Source of the DNA: Halictus rubicundus
Taxonomy: Eukaryota > Arthropoda > Insecta > Hymenoptera > Halictidae
DNA length: 64,000 nt
Assembly (NCBI RefSeq): GCF_050948215.1
Contig: NW_027488579.1
Coordinates: 1,630,658 to 1,694,657 of the forward strand
Direction: 5' to 3'
The translations under genes were made by a program, and so were the position numbers. Positions 37,560-52,600 of the stretch are shown piece by piece. The notes beneath the pieces are model-generated. The model worked only from the letters and a program-made list of their open reading frames with translations. It ran no database searches and had not been told where the DNA came from. Every line of letters starts with the position of its first letter. Within the stretch, counting starts at the first letter, position 1.

Positions 37560-40500
37560 TATCCTCTATCCTATCCAGTCCCGTATCCTATCCTCTATCA
37601 TATACTATCCTCTTTACTATAATATCATCTATCCTATCCTATCCTATCCTCTATCCTATCCTATCCTCTATCCTATCTTATCCTCTATCCTATCCAATCC
37701 TATATCCTATTCTCTATCCTATCCTATCCTCTATCCTATCCTATCCTCTATCGTATCCTATCCTCTATCCTATCCAATCCCATATCGTATCCTCTATCCT
37801 ATGATATCCTCTATCCTATCCTATCCTCTATCCTATCCTATCCTCTATACTATTGTATCTTCTACCCTACCCTATTCTCTATCCTATCCTATCCAATCCC
37901 CTATCCTATCCTCTATCCTATCCTATCCTCAATCCTATCGAATCCTCTATCCTATCCTATCCTCTATGCTAACCTGTCCTCTACCCTATCCTATCCTCTA
38001 TTATATCCTATCCTCTATCCTATCATAATCTCTATCCTATCCTATCCTCTATCCTATCCTGTCCTCTATCCTATCATATCCTCTATCCTATCCTATCCTG
38101 TATCCTATCCTATCCTCTATTCTATCCAATCCCCTATCGTATCCTCTATCCTATCCTATCCTCTATCCTATCCTATCCTCTATCATATCCTATCCTCTAT
38201 CCTATCCTATCCTCTATCCTATTCTATCCTCTATCCTATCCAATCCTATATCCTATTCTCTATCCTATACTATCCTCTATCCTATCCTATCCTCTATCCT
38301 ATCCTATCCTCTATCCAATCCTATCCTCTATCCTATCCTATCCTTAATCCTATCGAATCCTCTATCCTATCCTATCCTCTATGCTAACCTGTCCTCTACC
38401 CTATCCTATCCTCTATTCTATCCTATCCTCTATCCTATCATATCCTCTATCCTATCCTATCCTCTATCCTATCCTATCATATCCTCTATCCTATCCTATC
38501 CTCTATCCTATCCTATGCTCTATCCTATCCTATCCTCTATCCTATCCTATCCTCTATCCTATCCTATCCTCTATCCTATCCTATCCTCTATCCTATCCTA
38601 TCCTCTATCCAATCCTATCCTCTATCCTATCCTATCATATCCTCTATCCTATCCTATCCTCTATCCTATCCTATGCTCTATCCTATCCTATCCTCTATCC
38701 CATCCTATCCTCTATCCTATAATATCCTCTATCCTATCCTATCCTATATCCTATCCTATCCTCTATCCTATCCAATCCCCTATCCTCTCCTCTATCCTAT
38801 CCTATACTCTATCATATCCTAACCTCTATCCTATCTTATCCTCTATCCTATTCTATACTCTATTCTATCCTTTCCGCTATCCTATCCTATCCTCTATCCT
38901 ATCCTATCCTCTATCGTATCCTATCCTCTATCCAATCCACTCCTATATCGTATCCTCTAGCCTATCCTATCCTCTATCCTATCCTATCCTCTATCCTATC
39001 CTATCCTCTATCCTATCCTATCCTCTATCCTATCCTATCCTCTATCCTATCCTATCCTCTATCCTATCCTATCCTCTATCCTATCCTATCCTCTATCCAA
39101 TCCTATCCTCTATCCTATCCTATCCTTAATCCTATCGAATCCTCTATCCTATCCTATCCTCTATCCTATCCTATCCTCTATCCTATCCTATCCTCTATCC
39201 AATCCTATCCTCTATCCTATCCTATCATATCCTCTATCCTATCCTATCCTCTATCCTATCCTATGCTCTATCCTATCCTATCCTCTATCCTATCCTATCC
39301 TCTATCCTATAATATCCTCTATCCTATCCTATCCTATATCCCAGCCTATCCTCTATCCTATCCAATCCCCTATCCTCTCCTCTATCCTATCGTATACTCT
39401 ATCATATCCTAACCTCTATCCTATCTTATCCTCTATCCTATTCTATACTCTATTCTATCCTTTCCGCTATCCTATCCTATCCTCTATCCTATCCTATCCT
39501 CTATCGTATCCTATCCTCTATCCTATCCACTCCTATATCGTATCCTCTAGCCTATCCTATCCTCTATCCTATCCTATCCTCTATCCTATCCTATCCTCTA
39601 TCCAATCCTATCCTCTATCCTATCCTATCCTCTATCCTATCCTATCCTATATCCTATCCTATCCTCTATGCTAACCTGTCCTCTACCCTATCCTATCCTC
39701 TATTCTATCCTATCCTCTATCCTATTATATCCTCTATCCTATCCTATCCTCTATCCTATCCTGTCCTCTATCCTATCATATCCTCTATCCTATCCTATCC
39801 TGTATCCTATCCTATCCTCTATTCTATCCAATCCCCCATCGTATCCTCTATCCTATCCTATCCTCTATCCTATCCTATCCTCTATCATATCCTATCCTCT
39901 ATCCTATCCTATCCTCTATCCTATTCTATCCTCTATCCTATCCAATCCTATATCGTATCCTCTAACCTATCCTATCCTCTATCCTATCCTATCCTCTATC
40001 CTATCCTATTCTCTATCCTATCCTATCCTCTATCGTATCCTATCCTCTATCCTATCCAATCCATTATCCTATTCTCTATCCTATCCTATCCTCTATCCTA
40101 TACTATCCTCTATCCTATCCAATCCCATATCGTATCCTCTATCCTATCATATCCTCTATCCTATCCTATCCTCTATGCTATCCTATCCTCTATTCTATCC
40201 TATCCTCTATCGTATCCTATCCTCTATCCTATCCAATCCTATATCGCATCCTCTATCCTATCCTATCCTCTATCCTATCCTATCCTCTATCCTATCCAGT
40301 CCTCTATCCTATCCTCTATCCTATCCTAACCTCTATCCAATCCTATCCTCTATCCTTTCCTATCATACCCTCTATCCTATCCTATCCTCTATCCTATCCT
40401 ATGCTCTATCCTATCCTATCCTCTATCCTATCCTATCCTCTATCCTATCCTATCCTCTATCCTATCCTATCCTCTATCCTATCCTACCATATCCTCTATC

Positions 40501-42620
40501 CTATCCTATCCTATATCCTATCCTATCCTCTATACTATTGTATCCTCTATCCTACCCTATTCTCTATCCTATCCTATCCAATCCCCTATCCTATCCTCTA
40601 TCCTATCCTATCCTCAATCCTATCCTATCCTCTATCCTATTCTATCCTCTATCCTATCCAATCCTATATCCTATTCTCTATCCTATCCTATCCTCTATCC
40701 TATCCTATCCTCTATCCTATCCTATCCTCTATCATATCCTATCCTCTATCCTATCCTATCCTCTATCCTATTCTATCCTCTATCCTATCCAATCCTATAT
40801 CGTATCCTCTAACCTATCCTATCCTCTATCCTATCCTATCCTCTATCCTATCCTATCCTCTATCCTATCCTATCCTCTATCCTATCCTATCCTCTATCCA
40901 ATCCTATCCTCTATCCTATCCTATCATATCCTCTATCCTATCCTATCCTCTATCCTATCCTATGCTCTATCCTATCCTATCCTCTATCCTATCCTATCCT
41001 CTATCCTATAATATCCTCTATCCTATCCTATCCTATATCCTATCCTATCCTCTATCCTATCCAATCCCCTATCCTCTCCTCTATCCTATCCTATACTCTA
41101 TCGTATCCTAACCTCTATCCTATCTTATCCTCTATCCTATTCTATACTCTATTCTATCCTTTCCGCTATCCTATCCTATCCTCTATCCTATCCTATCCTC
41201 TATCGTATCCTATCCTCTATCCTATCCACTCCTATATCGTATCCTCTAGCCTATCCTATCCTCTATCCTATCCTATCCTCTATCCTATCCTATCCTCTAT
41301 CCAATCCTATCCTCTATCCTATCCTATCCTCTATCCTATCCTATCCTCTATCCTATAATATCCTCTATCCTATCCTATCCTATATCCCAGCCTATCCTCT
41401 ATCCTATCCAATCCCCTATCCTCTCCTCTATCCTATCCTATACTCTATCATATCCTAACCTCTATCCTATCTTATCCTCTATCCTATTCTATACTCTATT
41501 CTATCCTTTCCGCTATCCTATCCTATCCTCTATCCTATCCTATCCTCTATCGTATCCTATCCTCTATCCTATCCACTCCTATATCGTATCCTCTAGCCTA
41601 TCCTATCCTCTATCCTATCCTATCCTCTATCCTATCCTATCCTCTATCCAATCCTATCCTCTATCCTATCCTATCCTCTATCCTATCCTATCCTATATCC
41701 TATCCTATCCTCTATGCTAACCTGTCCTCTACCCTATCCTATCCTCTATTCTATCCTATCCTCTATCCTATTATATCCTCTATCCTATCCTATCCTCTAT
41801 CCTATCCTGTCCTCTATCCTATCATATCCTCTATCCTATCCTATCCTGTATCCTATCCTATCCTCTATTCTATCCAATCCCCCATCGTATCCTCTATCCT
41901 ATCCTATCCTCTATCCTATCCTATCCTCTATCATATCCTATCCTCTATCCTATCCTATCCTCTATCCTATTCTATCCTCTATCCTATCCAATCCTATATC
42001 GTATCCTCTAACCTATCCTATCCTCTATCCTATCCTATCCTCTATCCTATCCTATTCTCTATCCTATCCTATCCTCTATCGTATCCTATCCTCTATCCTA
42101 TCCAATCCATTATCCTATTCTCTATCCTATCCTATCCTCTATCCTATACTATCCTCTATCCTATCCAATCCCATATCGTATCCTCTATCCTATCATATCC
42201 TCTATCCTATCCTATCCTCTATGCTATCCTATCCTCTATTCTATCCTATCCTCTATCGTATCCTATCCTCTATCCTATCCAATCCTATATCGCATCCTCT
42301 ATCCTATCCTATCCTCTATCCTATCCTATCCTCTATCCTATCCAGTCCTCTATCCTATCCTCTATCCTATCCTAACCTCTATCCAATCCTATCCTCTATC
42401 CTTTCCTATCATACCCTCTATCCTATCCTATCCTCTATCCTATCCTATGCTCTATCCTATCCTATCCTCTATCCTATCCTATCCTCTATCCTATCCTATC
42501 CTCTATCCTATCCTATCCTCTATCCAATCCTATCCTCTATCCTATCCTATCCTATCCTCTATCCTATCCTATCCTCTATCCTATCCTATCCTCTATCCTA
42601 TCCTATCCTCTATCCTATCC
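37560..42620. repeat. Higher-order satellite repeat of about 5061 bp, copy 1
   Basis: Variants at 37576, 37801, 38381, 38515, 39668 and 40401 recur exactly 5061 bp downstream. Later positions recur at 5066 bp (one extra pentamer) and then 5168 bp (six extra 17-bp units in copy 2). Inside this copy, the segment starting at 39668 recurs at 41714, giving a nested 2046-bp repeat. Confidence 0.85.
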
Positions 42621-45600
42621 TATCCTCTATCCTATCCAGTCCCGTATCCTATCCTCTATCATATACTATCCTCTTTACTATAATATCATCTATCCTATCC
42701 TATCCTATCCTCTATCCTATCCTATCCTCTATCCTATCTTATCCTCTATCCTATCCAATCCTATATCCTATTCTCTATCCTATCCTATCCTCTATCCTAT
42801 CCTATCCTCTATCGTATCCTATCCTCTATCCTATCCAATCCCATATCGTATCCTCTATCCTATGATATCCTCTATCCTATCCTATCCTCTATCCTATCCT
42901 ATCCTCTATACTATTGTATCTTCTACCCTACCCTATTCTCTATCCTATCCTATCCAATCCCCTATCCTATCCTCTATCCTATCCTATCCTCAATCCTATC
43001 GAATCCTCTATCCTATCCTATCCTCTATGCTAACCTGTCCTCTACCCTATCCTATCCTCTATTATATCCTATCCTCTATCCTATCATAATCTCTATCCTA
43101 TCCTATCCTCTATCCTATCCTGTCCTCTATCCTATCATATCCTCTATCCTATCCTATCCTGTATCCTATCCTATCCTCTATTCTATCCAATCCCCTATCG
43201 TATCCTCTATCCTATCCTATCCTCTATCCTATCCTATCCTCTATCATATCCTATCCTCTATCCTATCCTATCCTCTATCCTATTCTATCCTCTATCCTAT
43301 CCAATCCTATATCCTATTCTCTATCCTATACTATCCTCTATCCTATCCTATCCTCTATCCTATCCTATCCTCTATCCAATCCTATCCTCTATCCTATCCT
43401 ATCCTTAATCCTATCGAATCCTCTATCCTATCCTATCCTCTATGCTAACCTGTCCTCTACCCTATCCTATCCTCTATTCTATCCTATCCTCTATCCTATC
43501 ATATCCTCTATCCTATCCTATCCTCTATCCTATCCTATCATATCCTCTATCCTATCCTATCCTCTATCCTATCCTATGCTCTATCCTATCCTATCCTCTA
43601 TCCTATCCTATCCTCTATCCTATCCTATCCTCTATCCTATCCTATCCTCTATCCTATCCTATCCTCTATCCAATCCTATCCTCTATCCTATCCTATCATA
43701 TCCTCTATCCTATCCTATCCTCTATCCTATCCTATGCTCTATCCTATCCTATCCTCTATCCCATCCTATCCTCTATCCTATAATATCCTCTATCCTATCC
43801 TATCCTATATCCTATCCTATCCTCTATCCTATCCAATCCCCTATCCTCTCCTCTATCCTATCCTATACTCTATCATATCCTAACCTCTATCCTATCTTAT
43901 CCTCTATCCTATTCTATACTCTATTCTATCCTTTCCGCTATCCTATCCTATCCTCTATCCTATCCTATCCTCTATCGTATCCTATCCTCTATCCAATCCA
44001 CTCCTATATCGTATCCTCTAGCCTATCCTATCCTCTATCCTATCCTATCCTCTATCCTATCCTATCCTCTATCCTATCCTATCCTCTATCCTATCCTATC
44101 CTCTATCCTATCCTATCCTCTATCCTATCCTATCCTCTATCCTATCCTATCCTCTATCCAATCCTATCCTCTATCCTATCCTATTCCTTAATCCTATCGA
44201 ATCCTCTATCCTATCCTATCCTCTATCCTATCCTATCCTCTATCCTATCCTATCCTCTATCCAATCCTATCCTCTATCCTATCCTATCATATCCTCTATC
44301 CTATCCTATCCTCTATCCTATCCTATGCTCTATCCTATCCTATCCTCTATCCTATCCTATCCTCTATCCTATAATATCCTCTATCCTATCCTATCCTATA
44401 TCCCAGCCTATCCTCTATCCTATCCAATCCCTATCCTCTCCTCTATCCTATCCTATACTCTATCATATCCTAACCTCTATCCTATCTTATCCTCTATCCT
44501 ATTCTATACTCTATTCTATCCTTTCCGCTATCCTATCCTATCCTCTATCCTATCCTATCCTCTATCGTATCCTATCCTCTATCCTATCCACTCCTATATC
44601 GTATCCTCTAGCCTATCCTATCCTCTATCCTATCCTATCCTCTATCCTATCCTATCCTCTATCCAATCCTATCCTCTATCCTATCCTATCCTCTATCCTA
44701 TCCTATCCTATATCCTATCCTATCCTCTATGCTAACCTGTCCTCTACCCTATCCTATCCTCTATTCTATCCTATCCTCTATCCTATTATATCCTCTATCC
44801 TATCCTATCCTCTATCCTATCCTGTCCTCTATCCTATCATATCCTCTATCCTATCCTATCCTGTATCCTATCCTATCCTCTATTCTATCCAATCCCCCAT
44901 CGTATCCTCTATCCTATCCTATCCTCTATCCTATCCTATCCTCTATCATATCCTATCCTCTATCCTATCCTATCCTCTATCCTATTCTATCCTCTATCCT
45001 ATCCAATCCTATATCGTATCCTCTAACCTATCCTATCCTCTATCCTATCCTATCCTCTATCCTATCCTATTCTCTATCCTATCCTATCCTCTATCGTATC
45101 CTATCCTCTATCCTATCCAATCCATTATCCTATTCTCTATCCTATCCTATCCTCTATCCTATACTATCCTCTATCCTATCCAATCCCATATCGTATCCTC
45201 TATCCTATCATATCCTCTATCCTATCCTATCCTCTATGCTATCCTATCCTCTATTCTATCCTATCCTCTATCGTATCCTATCCTCTATCCTATCCAATCC
45301 TATATCGCATCCTCTATCCTATCCTATCCTCTATCCTATCCTATCCTCTATCCTATCCAGTCCTCTATCCTATCCTCTATCCTATCCTAACCTCTATCCA
45401 ATCCTATCCTCTATCCTTTCCTATCATACCCTCTATCCTATCCTATCCTCTATCCTATCCTATGCTCTATCCTATCCTATCCTCTATCCTATCCTATCCT
45501 CTATCCTATCCTATCCTATCCTCTATCCTATCCTATCCTCTATCCTATCCTACCATATCCTCTATCCTATCCTATCCTATATCCTATCCTATCCTCTATA

Positions 45601-47720
45601 CTATTGTATCCTCTATCCTACCCTATTCTCTATCCTATCCTATCCAATCCCCTATCCTATCCTCTATCCTATCCTATCCTCAATCCTATCCTATCCTCTA
45701 TCCTATTCTATCCTCTATCCTATCCAATCCTATATCCTATTCTCTATCCTATCCTATCCTCTATCCTATCCTATCCTCTATCCTATCCTATCCTCTATCA
45801 TATCCTATCCTCTATCCTATCCTATCCTCTATCCTATTCTATCCTCTATCCTATCCAATCCTATATCGTATCCTCTAACCTATCCTATCCTCTATCCTAT
45901 CCTATCCTCTATCCTATCCTATCCTCTATCCTATCCTATCCTCTATCCTATCCTATCCTCTATCCAATCCTATCCTCTATCCTATCCTATCATATCCTCT
46001 ATCCTATCCTATCCTCTATCCTATCCTATGCTCTATCCTATCCTATCCTCTATCCTATCCTATCCTCTATCCTATAATATCCTCTATCCTATCCTATCCT
46101 ATATCCTATCCTATCCTCTATCCTATCCAATCCCCTATCCTCTCCTCTATCCTATCCTATACTCTATCGTATCCTAACCTCTATCCTATCTTATCCTCTA
46201 TCCTATTCTATACTCTATTCTATCCTTTCCGCTATCCTATCCTATCCTCTATCCTATCCTATCCTCTATCGTATCCTATCCTCTATCCTATCCACTCCTA
46301 TATCGTATCCTCTAGCCTATCCTATCCTCTATCCTATCCTATCCTCTATCCTATCCTATCCTCTATCCAATCCTATCCTCTATCCTATCCTATCCTCTAT
46401 CCTATCCTATCCTCTATCCTATAATATCCTCTATCCTATCCTATCCTATATCCCAGCCTATCCTCTATCCTATCCAATCCCCTATCCTCTCCTCTATCCT
46501 ATCCTATACTCTATCATATCCTAACCTCTATCCTATCTTATCCTCTATCCTATTCTATACTCTATTCTATCCTTTCCGCTATCCTATCCTATCCTCTATC
46601 CTATCCTATCCTCTATCGTATCCTATCCTCTATCCTATCCACTCCTATATCGTATCCTCTAGCCTATCCTATCCTCTATCCTATCCTATCCTCTATCCTA
46701 TCCTATCCTCTATCCAATCCTATCCTCTATCCTATCCTATCCTCTATCCTATCCTATGCTCTATCCTATCCTATCCTCTATCCTATCCTATCCTCTATCC
46801 TATCCTATCCTCTATCCAATCCTATCCTCTATCCTATCCTATCCTCTATCCTATCCTATCCTATATCCTATCCTATCCTCTATGCTAACCTGTCCTCTAC
46901 CCTATCCTATCCTCTATTCTATCCTATCCTCTATCCTATTATATCCTCTATCCTATCCTATCCTCTATCCTATCCTGTCCTCTATCCTATCATATCCTCT
47001 ATCCTATCCTATCCTGTATCCTATCCTATCCTCTATTCTATCCAATCCCCCATCGTATCCTCTATCCTATCCTATCCTCTATCCTATCCTATCCTCTATC
47101 ATATCCTATCCTCTATCCTATCCTATCCTCTATCCTATTCTATCCTCTATCCTATCCAATCCTATATCGTATCCTCTAACCTATCCTATCCTCTATCCTA
47201 TCCTATCCTCTATCCTATCCTATTCTCTATCCTATCCTATCCTCTATCGTATCCTATCCTCTATCCTATCCAATCCATTATCCTATTCTCTATCCTATCC
47301 TATCCTCTATCCTATACTATCCTCTATCCTATCCAATCCCATATCGTATCCTCTATCCTATCATATCCTCTATCCTATCCTATCCTCTATGCTATCCTAT
47401 CCTCTATTCTATCCTATCCTCTATCGTATCCTATCCTCTATCCTATCCAATCCTATATCGCATCCTCTATCCTATCCTATCCTCTATCCTATCCTATCCT
47501 CTATCCTATCCAGTCCTCTATCCTATCCTCTATCCTATCCTAACCTCTATCCAATCCTATCCTCTATCCTTTCCTATCATACCCTCTATCCTATCCTATC
47601 CTCTATCCTATCCTATGCTCTATCCTATCCTATCCTCTATCCTATCCTATCCTCTATCCTATCCTATCCTCTATCCTATCCTATCCTCTATCCAATCCTA
47701 TCCTCTATCCTATCCTATCA
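42621..47720. repeat. Higher-order satellite repeat of about 5.06-5.17 kb, copy 2
   Basis: This copy is directly adjacent to copy 1. Small private differences are visible: an extra T near 44185, a missing C near 44430, one extra TATCC near 45520 and about 102 bp of extra units near 46760-46860. Homology with copy 1 ends near 47720. Confidence 0.85.
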
Positions 47721-48224
47721 TATCCTCTGTCCTATCCTATCCTCTATCCTATCCTATGCTCTATCCTATCCTATCCTCTATCCCATCCTATCCTCTATCC
47801 TATAATATCCTCTATCCTATCCTATCCTATATCCTATCCTATCCTCTATCCTATCCAATCCCCTATCCTCTCCTCTATCCTATCCTATACTCTATCATAT
47901 CCTAACCTCTATCCTATCTTATCCTCTATCCTATTCTATACTCTATTCTATCCTTTCCGCTATCCTATCCTATCCTCTATCCTATCCTATCCTCTATCGT
48001 ATCCTATCCTCTATCCTATCCACTCCTATATCGTATCCTCTAGCCTATCCTATCCTCTATCCTATCCTATCCTCTATCCTATCCTATCCTCTATCCTATC
48101 CTATCCTCTATCCTATCCTATCCTCTATCCTATCCTATCCTCTATCCTATCCTATCCTCTATCCTATCCTATCCTCTATCCAATCCTATCCTCTATCCTA
48201 TCCTATCCTTAATCCTATCGAATC
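46912..48224. repeat. Higher-order satellite repeat of 1313 bp, copy 1
   Basis: Variants at 46912, 47615, 48021 and 48207 recur exactly 1313 bp downstream. The block runs from CTCTATTCT to the CCTTAATCC variant and overlaps the right end of the 5.06-kb repeat. Confidence 0.85.
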
Positions 48225-49537
48225 CTCTATTCTATCCTATCCTCTATCCTATTATATCCTCTATCCTATCCTATCCTCTATCCTATCCTGTCCTCTATCC
48301 TATCATATCCTCTATCCTATCCTATCCTGTATCCTATCCTATCCTCTATTCTATCCAATCCCCCATCGTATCCTCTATCCTATCCTATCCTCTATCCTAT
48401 CCTATCCTCTATCATATCCTATCCTCTATCCTATCCTATCCTCTATCCTATTCTATCCTCTATCCTATCCAATCCTATATCGTATCCTCTAACCTATCCT
48501 ATCCTCTATCCTATCCTATCCTCTATCCTATCCTATTCTCTATCCTATCCTATCCTCTATCGTATCCTATCCTCTATCCTATCCAATCCATTATCCTATT
48601 CTCTATCCTATCCTATCCTCTATCCTATACTATCCTCTATCCTATCCAATCCCATATCGTATCCTCTATCCTATCATATCCTCTATCCTATCCTATCCTC
48701 TATGCTATCCTATCCTCTATTCTATCCTATCCTCTATCGTATCCTATCCTCTATCCTATCCAATCCTATATCGCATCCTCTATCCTATCCTATCCTCTAT
48801 CCTATCCTATCCTCTATCCTATCCAGTCCTCTATCCTATCCTCTATCCTATCCTAACCTCTATCCAATCCTATCCTCTATCCTTTCCTATCATACCCTCT
48901 ATCCTATCCTATCCTCTATCCTATCCTATGCTCTATCCTATCCTATCCTCTATCCTATCCTATCCTCTATCCTATCCTATCCTCTATCCTATCCTATCCT
49001 CTATCCAATCCTATCCTCTATCCTATCCTATCATATCCTCTGTCCTATCCTATCCTCTATCCTATCCTATGCTCTATCCTATCCTATCCTCTATCCCATC
49101 CTATCCTCTATCCTATAATATCCTCTATCCTATCCTATCCTATATCCTATCCTATCCTCTATCCTATCCAATCCCCTATCCTCTCCTCTATCCTATCCTA
49201 TACTCTATCATATCCTAACCTCTATCCTATCTTATCCTCTATCCTATTCTATACTCTATTCTATCCTTTCCGCTATCCTATCCTATCCTCTATCCTATCC
49301 TATCCTCTATCGTATCCTATCCTCTATCCTATCCACTCCTATATCGTATCCTCTAGCCTATCCTATCCTCTATCCTATCCTATCCTCTATCCTATCCTAT
49401 CCTCTATCCTATCCTATCCTCTATCCTATCCTATCCTCTATCCTATCCTATCCTCTATCCTATCCTATCCTCTATCCTATCCTATCCTCTATCCAATCCT
49501 ATCCTCTATCCTATCCTATCCTTAATCCTATCGAATC
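48225..49537. repeat. Higher-order satellite repeat of 1313 bp, copy 2
   Basis: This is the adjacent second copy, with matching variants at 48225, 48928, 49334 and 49520. Both copies share the private variant CTCTGTCC (near 47727 and 49040), so the duplication arose after that mutation. Confidence 0.85.
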
Positions 49538-49609
49538 CTCTATCCTATCCTATCCTCTATCCTATCCTATCCTCTATCCTATCCTATCCTCTATCCAATC
49601 CTATCCTCT

Positions 49610-52600
49610 ATCCTATCCTATCATATCCTCTATCCTATCCTATCCTCTATCCTATCCTATGCTCTATCCTATCCTATCCTCTATCCTATCCTATCCTCTA
49701 TCCTATAATATCCTCTATCCTATCCTATCCTATATCCCAGCCTATCCTCTATCCTATCCAATCCCCTATCCTCTCCTCTATCCTATCCTATACTCTATCA
49801 TATCCTAACCTCTATCCTATCTTATCCTCTATCCTATTCTATACTCTATTCTATCCTTTCCGCTATCCTATCCTATCCTCTATCCTATCCTATCCTCTAT
49901 CGTATCCTATCCTCTATCCTATCCACTCCTATATCGTATCCTCTAGCCTATCCTATCCTCTATCCTATCCTATCCTCTATCCTATCCTATCCTCTATCCA
50001 ATCCTATCCTCTATCCTATCCTATCCTCTATCCTATCCTATCCTATATCCTATCCTATCCTCTATGCTAACCTGTCCTCTACCCTATCCTATCCTCTATT
50101 CTATCCTATCCTCTATCCTATTATATCCTCTATCCTATCCTATCCTCTATCCTATCCTGTCCTCTATCCTATCATATCCTCTATCCTATCCTATCCTGTA
50201 TCCTATCCTATCCTCTATTCTATCCAATCCCCCATCGTATCCTCTATCCTATCCTATCCTCTATCCTATCCTATCCTCTATCATATCCTATCCTCTATCC
50301 TATCCTATCCTCTATCCTATTCTATCCTCTATCCTATCCAATCCTATATCGTATCCTCTAACCTATCCTATCCTCTATCCTATCCTATCCTCTATCCTAT
50401 CCTATTCTCTATCCTATCCTATCCTCTATCGTATCCTATCCTCTATCCTATCCAATCCATTATCCTATTCTCTATCCTATCCTATCCTCTATCCTATACT
50501 ATCCTCTATCCTATCCAATCCCATATCGTATCCTCTATCCTATCATATCCTCTATCCTATCCTATCCTCTATGCTATCCTATCCTCTATTCTATCCTATC
50601 CTCTATCGTATCCTATCCTCTATCCTATCCAATCCTATATCGCATCCTCTATCCTATCCTATCCTCTATCCTATCCTATCCTCTATCCTATCCAGTCCTC
50701 TATCCTATCCTCTATCCTATCCTAACCTCTATCCAATCCTATCCTCTATCCTTTCCTATCATACCCTCTATCCTATCCTATCCTCTATCCTATCCTATGC
50801 TCTATCCTATCCTATCCTCTATCCTATCCTATCCTCTATCCTATCCTATCCTCTATCCTATCCTATCCTCTATCCTATCCTACCATATCCTCTATCCTAT
50901 CCTATCCTATATCCTATCCTATCCTCTATACTATTGTATCCTCTATCCTACCCTATTCTCTATCCTATCCTATCCAATCCCCTATCCTATCCTCTATCCT
51001 ATCCTATCCTCAATCCTATCCTATCCTCTATCCTATTCTATCCTCTATCCTATCCAATCCTATATCCTATTCTCTATCCTATCCTATCCTCTATCCTATC
51101 CTATCCTCTATCCTATCCTATCCTCTATCATATCCTATCCTCTATCCTATCCTATCCTCTATCCTATTCTATCCTCTATCCTATCCAATCCTATATCGTA
51201 TCCTCTAACCTATCCTATCCTCTATCCTATCCTATCCTCTATCCTATCCTATCCTCTATCCTATCCTATCCTCTATCCTATCCTATCCTCTATCCTATCC
51301 TATCCTCTATCCAATCCTATCCTCTATCCTATCCTATCATATCCTCTATCCTATCCTATCCTCTATCCTATCCTATGCTCTATCCTATCCTATCCTCTAT
51401 CCTATCCTATCCTCTATCCTATAATATCCTCTATCCTATCCTATCCTATATCCTATCCTATCCTCTATCCTATCCAATCCCCTATCCTCTCCTCTATCCT
51501 ATCCTATACTCTATCGTATCCTAACCTCTATCCTATCTTATCCTCTATCCTATTCTATACTCTATTCTATCCTTTCCGCTATCCTATCCTATCCTCTATC
51601 CTATCCTATCCTCTATCGTATCCTATCCTCTATCCTATCCACTCCTATATCGTATCCTCTAGCCTATCCTATCCTCTATCCTATCCTATCCTCTATCCTA
51701 TCCTATCCTCTATCCAATCCTATCCTCTATCCTACCCTATCCTCTATCCTATCCTATCCTATATCCTATCCTATCCTCTATGCTAACCTGTCCTCTACCC
51801 TATCCTATCCTCTATTCTATCCTATCCTCTATCCTATTATATCCTCTATCCTATCCTATCCTCTATCCTATCCTGTCCTCTATCCTATCATATCCTCTAT
51901 CCTATCCTATCCTGTATCCTATCCTATCCTCTATTCTATCCAATCCCCTATCGTATCCTCTATCCTATCCTATCCTCTATCCTATCCTATCCTCTATCAT
52001 ATCCTATCCTCTATCCTATCCTATCCTCTATCCTATTCTATCCTCTATCCTATCCAATCCTATATCGTATCCTCTAACCTATCCTATCCTCTATCCTATC
52101 CTATCCTCTATCCTATCCTATTCTCTATCCTATCCTATCCTCTATCGTATCCTATCCTCTATCCTATCCAATCCTATATCCTATTCTCTATCCTATCCTA
52201 TCCTCTATCCTATACTATCCTCTATCCTATCCAATCCCATATCGTATCCTCTATCCTATCATATCCTCTATCCTATCCTATCCTCTATGCTATCCTATCC
52301 TCTATTCTATCCTATCCTCTATCGTATCCTATCCTCTATCCTATCCAATCCTATATCGCATTCTCTATCCTATCCTATCCTCTATCCTATCCTATCCTCT
52401 ATCCTATCCAGTCCTCTATCCTATCCTCTATCCTATCCTAACCTCTATCCAATCCTATCCTCTATCCTTTCCTATCATACCCTCTATCCTATCCTATCCT
52501 CTATCCTATCCTATGCTCTATCCTATCCTATCCTCTATCCTATCCTATCCTCTATCCTATCCTATCCTCTATCCTATCCTATCCTCTACCCTATCCTACC

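Larger units (their letters stand above)
28639..37560. repeat. 17-bp satellite array, subfamily A, right of the retrotransposon
   Basis: This continues the left-arm array with the same variant units (CAGTCCCG, CTTTACTATRATATC, CCTGTACCC, CTTTCCGC). Segments match the left arm at nearly constant offsets: variants at 14831 and 14875 match 30932 and 30976 (16101 bp), and those at 13972 and 16135 match about 15720 bp downstream. With the element removed, this is a period of roughly 4.8-5.2 kb. The subfamily changes at about 37560. No gene is supported. Confidence 0.95.
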
